The position numbers and the translations under genes were made by a program. The notes below the pieces were generated by a model. The model worked only from the letters and a program-made list of their open reading frames with translations, made no database searches and had not been told where the DNA came from. A stretch of DNA of 64,000 nucleotides. Source: Cephalopachus bancanus (taxonomy: Eukaryota > Chordata > Mammalia > Primates > Tarsiidae). The stretch lies in the NCBI GenBank assembly GCA_027257055.1, contig JAPVLO010000277.1:3720001-3784000 (forward strand). Direction: 5' to 3'. Shown here one piece after another: positions 56,569 to 64,000 of this stretch. Within the stretch, counting starts at the first letter, position 1; each line of letters begins with the position of its first letter.

Positions 56569-56854
56569 TTTTTTTTTTTTTTTTTTTGAGCTGGAGTAGC
56601 ACTCTGTTGCCCAGGCTGGAGCGCAGTGGCACGCTCACAGCCACCACAGCCTCAACTTGTTGGGCTTAGGCGGCCCTTCCACCTCAGCCTTCCAAGCAGC
56701 TGGAACTACAGACGCCCGGCTAGTTTTTGTGACTTCTTGTAGAGATGAGGTCTCACCAAGTTCCCCAGGCCAGTCTTGAACCCCCAGGCTCAGGCACTCC
56801 CCTCGCCTCAGCCTCCCAAAGTGCTGGGATGACAGGCTGAGCCACCGTGCCCAG
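56569..56854 (-). mobile_element. Alu, strepsirrhine type
   Basis: Perfect TSD CCCACATCTCTTT (56556-56568 and 56855-56867). Confidence 0.95.
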
Positions 56855-56867
56855 CCCACATCTCTTT

Positions 56868-57482
56868 CTTTGCTCTTCTACTCATCTCTGAGTATCACTC
56901 CTTTGGTCTTGTCTTTTGGGGTTTCTGGTGCGTGTATCCCTCTGAACCTCCATGCGGGCATTAAGACCTCAGGGCAGTCCCCACACAAGTTACCGGAGCA
57001 GGACTCAATCCTTCTGCATCTGTAAGTCCCCAGCTGCAGGTCGTGACTGGGACCCTGCAGCTCTGGGCGGCTTCATCGCTGGAATCCCAAGGCCACCCTC
57101 CCACTTCATCCCATATTCCCTCCAACTCCTCCTGTTCCCTGTTGCCCTGACCAGGAGTCAATGAAAGTTTCTATAACTTAGGAGTCTATGTCCCAGGGCA
57201 ACAGGCAGAGCATCTGGAATAAAGTTGGCAGACAGTTGTTACCAGGCAGAAAAACTGGAAATTGGGACGGATACTGACACACTTTAGGCCCTCACATATT
57301 TGAGAATGAATGAACTAACTCTAATTTGCCATGACTTTTCCACCTAGAAACCCAGACTGAGCCAGCAACCAAACACCACATTCGAGGCACTCAAAAGCAA
57401 GTCTCTTCAGTAATGGTAATCCTATGAATTGGCTGTAGCAAGGCTGATGAAGACAGAACACTCACTTTGTTTTCTGCTTAAA
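56868..57482. other. Unassigned single-copy-like sequence
   Basis: About 610 bases, GC-balanced, no repeat recognised. Frames of 60-70 codons only. Confidence 0.4.
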
Positions 57483-57492
57483 AAGAAAGCCA

Positions 57493-57788
57493 GCCGGGAG
57501 CGGTGGCTCACACCTGTAATCCCGGCACTGGGGAGGCTGAGGCAGGAGGATGGCTTGAGCCCAAGAGTTTGAGATCAACCTGGGCAGCATAGCGGAACCT
57601 CGCTTCTACAAAAAAATGGAAGCATTAGCTGGGCGTGGTGGTGCGTGCCTGTTGTCCCAGCTACTCGGGTTGCTGAGATGGAAGGATCCTCTGAGTGCAG
57701 GAGGTCGAGGCTCACCGGTGTGATCGTCATGACTGTGCCATTGCACTCCAGCCTGAGTGGAAGAGTGAGGTCCTGACTCAAAAAACGG
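57493..57788 (+). mobile_element. Alu, old type
   Basis: Perfect TSD AAGAAAGCCA (57483-57492 and 57789-57798). The right arm has an altered GGTCGAGGCTCACCGGTGTG segment. Confidence 0.94.
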
Positions 57789-57934
57789 AAGAAAGCCAGA
57801 GCACGCACTTGTCTGCCAGCCCCGAGAGTCCTTGTAGGTACCAGGCAGTAGCTATCTGGTGGGGGGGGGGAAAGGCACTTGCTGTCTGGTGGAGGAGGGA
57901 GGGTTTGGGCTGTGTGTGCTCCCTTTGCAGGAAC

Positions 57935-58040
57935 TGGTTCCGTGACCCTGGGCAGGTCACTTGAGAAGTCCATCTCAAGAGAGGGGTTGAGCTAAATACT
58001 ATCTCTGCTACCTTCCAGCTTGACATTCTGTGCGTTGTCA
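57935..58040 (+). mobile_element. MIR3-like SINE fragment
   Basis: GTGACCCTGGGCAGGTCACT, TTGAGCTAAATACTATCTCT, CTACCTTCCAGCTTGACATT follow the MIR3 order. Confidence 0.65.
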
Positions 58041-58099
58041 TCCAGGAATCCAGCCAGAATTCTTTTCTTGAGCTGGGTTCTATGAGATGCCCTGTTTTA

Positions 58100-58228
58100 A
58101 TCTTTTGGATTTTCCTAGTCTTCCGTACCTCGATCTCCTCGATCTTGGTTATCTAACCCTAACGTGATGTTCAATGGGACTTTCTGTGTGGGAAAAATAT
58201 CCTAAAACTCACTACCCTAACCATTTTT
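58100..58228 (-). mobile_element. Old L1M 3' region, first part
   Basis: Antisense L1M-like sequence (TAACCCTAACGTGATGTTCA) that continues at 58714 after the chimeric insertion. Confidence 0.5.
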
Positions 58229-58463
58229 GTTTTTACTTTTTTATTTTATTTTATTTTATTTTGAGTCGGAGTCTCACTCTATCGCCCAGACTGGAGTGCA
58301 GTGGCCGCTCCCGGCCACCACAGCCTCGACCTGCTGGGCTCCGGCGATCCTTCCGCCTCAGCCTTCCGAGTAGCCAGAATTACAGGCACGCGCTACCACA
58401 CCGGCTGATTTTTTTATTTATTGTAGAGATGAGGTCTCGCCAAGTTGCCCGGGCGGGTCGCGA
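58229..58463 (-). mobile_element. 5'-truncated Alu, 3' part of a chimeric retrocopy
   Basis: Lemur-type Alu in antisense from a TTTTA-rich tail to within the left arm (GTTGCCCGGGCGGGTCG), where it joins unrelated sequence. Its outer flank is the TSD word ACCCTAACCATTTTT. Confidence 0.9.
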
Positions 58464-58698
58464 AGAGTTTATTTTTTTAAAAGATACATTCAGGAGAAAG
58501 CATGGGTGCCTACAAAACGTTCATGTTCTTCATTATTCCTCTGCAGGATGTAAATGGATCCAAATGCCCAGGAACCAGGTGACATTGAAGATGTTCGCCT
58601 TGGTTTCAGTCTGCTCTAAAGAAAAGTGAACACGGTCCAGGCACAACATGAGGTCTGGTACAAGGCCATGCCCTGGAGCTGGGAGTCAGGAGGATGCC
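58464..58698 (-). pseudogene. Unidentified RNA-derived segment fused to the Alu
   Basis: Read on the minus strand, this 235-bp piece ends TTTTAAAAAAATAAACTCTT before joining the Alu, so a poly(A)-signal-like AATAAA sits at its 3' end. Together with the Alu it is flanked by a 15-bp TSD ACCCTAACCATTTTT (58214-58228 and 58699-58713). It has no clear long frame; I could not identify the source transcript. Confidence 0.6.
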
Positions 58699-58713
58699 AC
58701 CCTAACCATTTTT

Positions 58714-59061
58714 AAGTACGCAGTTCAACGGCATTAAGTACATCCACACTGACGACCAGCATCACCACCATCCTTCTCCAGAACCTTTTCATATCTCCAA
58801 GCTGAAACTCAGTCCCCATCAAACACCAATTCCCCACTCCCACCTTCACCCAGCCCCTATTCTGCCTTCCGTCTCCAAGAATTTGACTCCGTTAGGGACC
58901 TCAGCCAAGTGGAATCGTAGAGTATTTGTTTTTTGTGTCTGGCTTATTTCACTCAGCATAATGTCCTCAAGGTCCAACCATGTTGTAGCATGTGTCAACA
59001 TTTCCTTACTTTTGCATGGAGAGGCCACACTTGGTTTATCCACTCATCCTTCCACGGACAC
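58714..59061 (-). mobile_element. Old L1M 3' region, second part
   Basis: AAGTACGCAGTTCAACGGCA, TCACCACCATCCTTCTCCAG, GGCTTATTTCACTCAGCATA, CCAACCATGTTGTAGCATGT are the antisense L1M 3' pattern. Confidence 0.8.
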
Positions 59062-59178
59062 GTGGAGGCTGAGGTGGAAGGACTGCCTAAGCCCAGGAGG
59101 TTGAAGCTGTGCTAAGCCGTGATTGTACCACTGCACTCCTGCCTCAGCGAGACAGATCCAGACTCAAAAAAAAACAAA
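59062..59178 (+). mobile_element. Alu right-arm fragment
   Basis: GTGGAGGCTGAGGTGGAAGG to an A tail; right arm only. Confidence 0.82.
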
Positions 59179-59542
59179 CCCTGGGCTTACTGCCATGCTA
59201 ACTCCTGAAAGGTGTTCCCAAGGGTGTGGATTTGCCTAGAAGTGTCATCTTGTCTCCATCTCTGGAGAAGCAGGAACTGCCTGCTGTTCATTCTAAGCCC
59301 TGCACTGGACACTGCACCTGGGGCTGATTCTGCCCCTGCCTTTTCATGTGCCTCAGTATCATGTGCCTCTGGAAAGTGGGCTAATAATACTAAAATGAGC
59401 AGGTTTTTCATAAGGATTGGGGGTAATGTACACAAAGCATCTAGGTAAGACTTACTGCAGCCTCTTAACAGTCTTTCTTGCCTCTTACCCTGGTAATTAT
59501 CCTTCACTGGGGCCTCAGAGTGAGCTCTTTAAAGTAGGTCTG
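59179..59542. other. Unassigned sequence
   Basis: About 360 bases; an antisense 106-codon frame (59187-59507) shows no domain. Confidence 0.4.
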
Positions 59543-59684
59543 GGGACAAGTACGGTGGCTCACACCTGTAATCCCAGCACCCTGGGAAGCCAGGGCAGGA
59601 GGTCTGCTTGAGCCCAGGAAGTTGAAACCAGCCAGGGCAACCTAGCAAGATCTCATCTACTATAAAAAATAAAAATAAAAAAAT
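59543..59684 (+). mobile_element. Alu left arm, first part of a trimeric Alu
   Basis: Older left arm ending AAATAAAAAAATTAG, joined without tail to the next dimer. Confidence 0.88.
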
Positions 59685-59972
59685 TAGCCAGGCTCGGTGG
59701 CTCAGCCTGTAATCCCGCGCCTTGGGAGGCTGAGGTGAGTGGATTGCCTGAGCCTGAGGGTTTGAGACCCGCCTGGGCAACTTGGCGAGACCTCATCTCT
59801 ACAATAAATCAAAAAATCAGCCGGGTGTGGTAGCGCACGCCTGTAGTTCCAGCTACTTGGAAGGCTGAGGTGGAAGGATCACCGGAGCCCAGCAGGTCGA
59901 GGCTGCAATGACCATGAGCACGCCGCTGCACTCCAGCCTGGGCGACAGAGTGAGACCCTGACTTAAAATAAT
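59685..59972 (+). mobile_element. Alu dimer, lemur-type, completing a trimer
   Basis: Starts GCCAGGCTCGGTGGCTCAGC at the linker of the preceding left arm. Either the lemur Alu inserted into the older Alu linker, or a trimer inserted as one. Confidence 0.9.
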
Positions 59973-60044
59973 AACAATGATAAATACAAGTTTTCAAAAA
60001 GTAGAGCCGATCCTGTCAATCTCCCGCCTCTTTTTCAGGGGTCC

Positions 60045-60465
60045 CCTTACCCTCCAAGGCCTTCTGTGATCTGACCCCTGCCTCTCTCTTTGGTCTTGTT
60101 TCTTATCTTCCCAGGTCTTGTGTTTTGCTACTTCACCTCCATGATTTGGTTAATGTTTGTCCCCTCTACCTGGAGCACCCTACTCCCACTGCTGACTAAA
60201 AGTTAGTTACCCTTTAATACTAACTGCAGGCATTGACTTTTCCAGAAGTCCTGTTCTGGACCCACCAGACCAACATGGGAGACCGCAGCCCCATGAAGAG
60301 ATATCTGTCACCATAACAAACACACACTGTATTATTATTATTACCTCTGACTGAATTCCCCACCAAGACCAGCTTCTTAAAGTCAAGGGTTAAATGATTC
60401 ATCTTCATATTCCCAATCCAAGCACAGTACAAGGGTGCTTACTGAACAAATATATGACTGTGAAT
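60045..60465 (+). mobile_element. L2 LINE 3' region
   Basis: CCCTCCAAGGCCTTCTGTGA, TCTGACCCCTGCCTCTCTCT, CTACCTGGAGCACCCTACTC and CAAGGGTGCTTACTGAACAA follow L2 3' sequence. Confidence 0.75.
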
Positions 60466-60567
60466 AAAAAGGGTGGTGTTTCTATGATTGGAAAACTGAG
60501 ATAGTTCATATATGATGAACTCTTTCAGAACAAATGCTCTCCAGCCTCAAACTATATGACTATTATT

Positions 60568-60876
60568 ATTATTATTATTTTATTATTATTATTTTTTTTT
60601 TGAGTTGGAGTCTCACTTGATTGCCCAGACTGGAGTGCAGTGGCCGCTCCAGCCACCGCAGCCTCGACCTGCTGGGCTCCAGCGATCCTTCCGCCTCAGC
60701 CTTCCGAGTAGCCGGAATTACAGGCATGAGCTATCACGCCCAGCTGATTTTTTGGTTTATTGTAGAGATGAGGTCTCGCCTGCCCAGGCGGGTCTCGAAC
60801 CCACGGGCTCAGGCAATCCACTCACCTCAGCCTCCCAAAGGCGCGGGATTACAGGCTGAGCCACCGAGCCCGGCTT
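60568..60876 (-). mobile_element. Alu, lemur-type
   Basis: Perfect TSD ATATGACTATTATT (60554-60567 and 60877-60890). Tail is ATT-repeat. Confidence 0.96.
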
Positions 60877-60907
60877 ATATGACTATTATTTAAGAAATAC
60901 TATCATT

Positions 60908-61460
60908 GGCGGGGCTCGGTGGCTCAGCCTGTCATCTCAGCACTTTGTGAGGCAGGGCAAGAGGATTGCCTGAGCCCGCGGGTTCGAGACCAGCCTGGGC
61001 AACTTGGTGAGGCCTCATCTCTACAATAAAAATTAAAAATGAGCCAGGCGTGGTAGTGCACACCTGTAGTTCTGGCTACTTGGAAGACTGAGGCAGAAGG
61101 ACCACTGGAGCTCAGCGGGTCAAGGCTGCGGTGGCCAGGAGTGTGCCACTGAACTGCAGCCTGGGCAACAGAGTGAGACTCCAACAGAAAAAAAAACCCT
61201 TTGGGAGGCAAGGGCAAGAGGATTGCCTGAGTCCAGGGGTTTAAGACCAGCCTGGGCAACTTGGCGAGACCTCATCTCTATAATAAAAATTAAAAATGAG
61301 CCAGGCGTGGTAGTGCATGCCTGTAGTTCCAGCTACCTGGAAGGCTGAAGTGGAAGGATCGCCTGAGTCCAGCAGGTTGACCCTGGGGTGGCTGTGAGCA
61401 TGCCACTGAACTCCAGCCTGGGCCACAGGTGAGACTCTGACTCAAAAGAAAAAATATATG
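60908..61460 (+). mobile_element. Double Alu composite within one TSD
   Basis: A complete Alu (60908-61196) is followed by an Alu missing its first 28-30 bases (61197-61460, starting CCTTTGGGAGGCAAGGGCAA). A single 10-bp TSD TACTATCATT encloses both (60898-60907 and 61461-61470), and none separates them. Confidence 0.88.
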
Positions 61461-61498
61461 TACTATCATTATGGAATCAGCAGTGTTTTTTAAAAGCC

Positions 61499-61740
61499 AC
61501 TCTTTGGTCTCAGCCACCGAAGCGCGATGAGGAAGGGAGCGTCATCATTTGGAAAGTGTCGCGGTAAGACACACACTGTGCTACCACTGAGGCTTTGAGG
61601 CTGCCACCTTCAGAAGTTGACCTGTAACAACCATGGTTGCCCTGCCCAGTGCAAGAGCAAGTGTAACAGGAGTGCCATGGCTAAAAGCAAAATACCACCA
61701 GGACTGGTCCAATGAGGCACCTAAAAACTGTAGACCACAG
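61499..61740 (+). pseudogene. RPL37P: RPL37 processed pseudogene, 5' part
   Basis: RPL37 is a small zinc-binding protein of the 60S ribosomal subunit. A 5'-TOP-like CTCTTTGGTCTC leads to ATG at 61527, then MRKGASSFGKCRGKTHT, close to the RPL37 N-terminus. A 2-nt loss shifts the frame before the zinc ribbon; the second cysteine codon is TGA, and the later part reads LTCNNHGCPAQCKSKCNRSA in another frame. There are no introns. An Alu cluster interrupts it at 61741, and it resumes at 62813. Confidence 0.9.
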
Positions 61741-61922
61741 GGGCGGGCGCAGTGGCTCATACCTGTAATCCCAGCACTTGGGGAGACTGAGGCAGAAGAA
61801 CCGCCTGAGCCCAGGAGGTCGAGGCTGTGGTGAGCCATGGTGGGCTGTGATCGTGCCACTGCACTCCAGCCTAGGCAACAGAGCAAGACCTTGTCTCAAA
61901 AAATTAATAAAAATAAAAATAT
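61741..61922 (+). mobile_element. Alu, old type, internally deleted, in RPL37P
   Basis: Left-arm start joined to right-arm end (about 165 bp plus tail) with TGGTGAGCCATGGTGGGCTG at the join. Confidence 0.85.
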
Positions 61923-61928
61923 AAGCCG

Positions 61929-62234
61929 TGGCCGGGCACGGTGGCTCATACCTATAATCCCAGCACTTTGGGAGGCCGAGGCGAAAGGATTGCCTGAGCC
62001 CACAGATTTGAGACCAGTCTGGAAAACTTGGCAAGACCTCATCTCTACAATTTAAAAAGAAAAGAAAAAAAAAGAACAGCTGGGCGTGGTGGCACGTGAC
62101 TGTAGTTCCAGCGGAAGCCTAAGGTGGAAGGATCACCTGAGCCCAGCAGGTCAAGGCTGCAGTGGCCATGAGTGTGCCACTGCACTCCAGCCAGGGCGAC
62201 AGAGTGAGACTCCAACTCAAAGAAAAAAAAAAAT
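61929..62234 (+). mobile_element. Alu, strepsirrhine type, in the RPL37P nest
   Basis: Complete dimer starting GGCCGGGCACGGTGGCTCAT; the right arm lacks the CTACTCGG segment (TTCCAGCGGAAGCC). Confidence 0.9.
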
Positions 62235-62235
62235 C

Positions 62236-62340
62236 CCTTGGGGAGGCAAGGGCAAGAGGATTACTGAGTCCAGGGGTTCAAGACCAGCCTGGGCAACCTG
62301 GCGAGGCCTCGTCTCTACAATAAAAAAATTAAAAAATTAG
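62236..62340 (+). mobile_element. Truncated Alu, left part, host of an inner Alu
   Basis: Starts CTTGGGGAGGCAAGGGCAAG, the same 5' truncation as the second unit at 61197. Interrupted in its linker at AATTAAAAAATTAG. Confidence 0.88.
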
Positions 62341-62627
62341 CCGGGCTCAGTGGCTCAGCCTGTAATCCTGCGCCTTTGGGAGGCTGAGGTGAGTGGATTA
62401 CCTGAGCCCGCGGGTTCAAGACCCACTGGGGCAGCGAGACCTCATCTCTACAATAAATCAAAAAATCAGCCAGGTGTGGTAGCACATGCCTGTAATTCCG
62501 GCTACTGGGAAGGCTGAGGCAGAAGGATCGCCGGAGCCCAGCAGGTCGAGGCTGCGGTGGCCGGGAGCGGCCACTGCACTCCAGTCTGGGTGACAGAGTG
62601 AGACTCCAACTCAAAAAAATAAAAAAT
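62341..62627 (+). mobile_element. Inner lemur-type Alu
   Basis: Near-consensus dimer placed in the A-rich linker of the truncated Alu; AATTAAAAAATTA flanks both sides. Confidence 0.94.
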
Positions 62628-62798
62628 TAAAAATTAAAAAATTAACTGGGTGTGGTGGCGAGTGCCAGTAGTTCCAGCTACTTGGAAGGCTGAGGCGGAA
62701 GCCTCACCTGAGCCCAGCAGATTGAGGCTACGGTGGTCATGAGCATGCCACCGCACTCCAGCCTGGGCGACAGAGTAAGACTCCAATTAAAAAAAAAA
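62628..62798 (+). mobile_element. Truncated Alu, right part
   Basis: Right arm (ACTGGGTGTGGTGGCGAGTG) and tail of the host copy; its end abuts the flank GTTGGATGCCACAG. Confidence 0.88.
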
Positions 62799-62812
62799 GT
62801 TGGATGCCACAG

Positions 62813-62936
62813 ATTCAGGCACGGAATCTGTGAAGGAACAACCCCCAAACCAGGAGGACAGCTGTTGCAGCATCCAGCTCATCTGAAGAATGTCAACAAT
62901 TAGTCACGCAATACATGTTTTGGTTTAAGAAAAAAT
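62813..62936 (+). pseudogene. RPL37P: RPL37 processed pseudogene, 3' part
   Basis: ATTCAGGCACGGAATCTGTG, AAGGAACAACCCCCAAACCA and GCAGCTGTTGCAGCATCCAG continue RPL37. The stop codon is changed to GAA, the poly(A) signal is AATACA, and an A-rich end remains. The Alu-nest TSD is about CTGTAGACCACAG (61728-61740) / GTTGGATGCCACAG (62799-62812), imperfect. Confidence 0.9.
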
Positions 62937-64000
62937 TGGCACCCGAAAGGTGGAAGCCAAAGAGGAAATGCTTTGAGGCGCTTTATTCCTTCAAAATAAA
63001 TGGCATGTTTCTAAATTGAGCTACTCGGGTCTCTGTGATTCTTCTGAGAGAGGCTTTTGTTACATCAGTGTCTAAGAAGGAGCCTGGGCCCCCGCTTCCA
63101 TGGTCGTGATGACACAGCCTCCACGAGCAGGTTCTACATGCGGTATTTCCCAGGAGTGGGCTAAAGCAATGAGTCCAGTCTCGCACTTAGTAGGTAAATA
63201 ATCTCCTGAAGAAATGAGTAAAAACAGGTGAGTCAGGCACCTGTTTGTGCCAACTCCTATAAACACCAGTCTGTGGCTACAGGTCTGTTTTAAAATTTCA
63301 CCTCCTGCAGAAGCATGGCCTCTGCTGGCTGTGCCTTTTTTTCTGAAGTAATAAGAGCATGGGAAGGTTGTAAAAACAATGGGCCAATTGTTTTATAAAT
63401 GAACCTAAAGTGCATGTATTCACAGTTGATGTAGGAAACAGTTGATCTGCTTATTTTTAGCCCATGAACTTAAATTTCAATTTCTTTATCCGAATGTCAG
63501 CGTCCTTCCATACGAACCTCTTGAGGTTATGGGCTTACTGAGGTTTGCAAACCGCTGTGCAGGTATCTGACTTAGTCTCTGGACTGCTCCTTTCAAGCTT
63601 CAAATGGGGTCTTCTACTTCTTACGGGTGTTGGTGACTAGTAATAACTAGATTTGGTTTTATCTTTAGGGTTTATTGTCATTCCTGGTAAGTCAAGATGG
63701 TAGTCACTAACGCATACTGGCTAAGATTTTTTTCCTGTTTTTAATCATTCAAGGATTTGTATCTTTTTACTTGCAAATGCACACTGCTTTTAAATGACTA
63801 TTGATGTTCGATGTGGATTATACATAATGAGCGATTCATAATTTTATATTTGAAAAGAACTGATACTGTTCGAGGAAGGCACCTAGAGACTATTACGGGC
63901 CATCAGGAATTGGTGCTTAACAAAAGCCTTAGGATCCCAGCAACACTGAGATTTCCTCTTTTCCTTGGGAGAAGATGCGGTGAGAGACGCGGTGAGAACG
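62937..64000. other. Repeat-free terminal segment
   Basis: Slightly over 1 kb with no Alu, L1, MIR or other repeat I recognise, unusual in this window. Only short frames (67 codons at most). It may be single-copy intronic or intergenic host DNA. Confidence 0.5.

Noticed and set aside
58174..58629. 151-codon plus-strand frame spanning Alu and unique sequence
   Set aside because: It reads antisense through the chimeric retrocopy; the poly(A) end shows the RNA strand was minus.

Overview
This window looks like repeat-dense euchromatic DNA from a strepsirrhine primate, most likely a lemur. No host protein-coding gene could be supported. The species inference rests on two things. Many Alu elements carry a derived consensus unlike anthropoid AluS/AluY: CTCAGCCTGTAATCCCGCGC in the left arm, ACAATAAATCAAAAAAT in the linker, GGTGGCCGGGAGCGGCCACT in the right arm. 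The long L1 copies also have their own 5' leader and 3' UTR. I saw no tRNA-derived SINEs of the galago/loris type, which fits a lemuriform better than a lorisiform. Species is inference, not proven.

Layout. 1-9.7 kb: old Alus, a possible degraded ERV-like block (0.74-3 kb), an inverted pair of one LTR-like repeat (3.3-3.9 and 4.8-5.3 kb), hAT/MER5-type DNA transposons, MIR, HAL1 and an MLT1-type LTR. 9.7-18.5 kb: a nested Alu-in-Alu, a head-to-head Alu junction, an internally deleted mariner with TIRs and TA flanks, layered L1 fragments and a CA/CG microsatellite. 18.5-28.4 kb: two long lemur-type L1s in direct contact, a truncated L1-A and a nearly full-length but dead L1-B. 28.4-34 kb: a small local duplication and a four-Alu head-to-tail array. 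34-48 kb: mixed MIR, L2, L1M, Alu, and an ancient spread-out repeat (42-47 kb). 48.3-55 kb: an insertion stack in which one target word, AAGAATAAATGGA, flanks an Alu, a trimeric Alu and a full-length L1 (L1-C). 55-64 kb: L2/MIR/L1M remnants, a chimeric retrocopy with a clean target-site duplication, a processed RPL37 pseudogene split by a nest of Alus, and about 1 kb of repeat-free sequence.

How the parts work together: nearly everything here was placed by L1 target-primed reverse transcription (L1s, Alus, processed pseudogene, chimeric retrocopy), often inside older insertions. All three long L1s have broken ORFs, so none should be autonomously active. The most novel candidates are a roughly 75-80 nt poly(A)-tailed retroposed unit present twice, antisense ORFs shared by the lemur L1 5' leaders (possible analogues of primate ORF0), two Alus sitting at the same position of two different L1s, and the repeatedly used insertion site at 48.3-54.9 kb.
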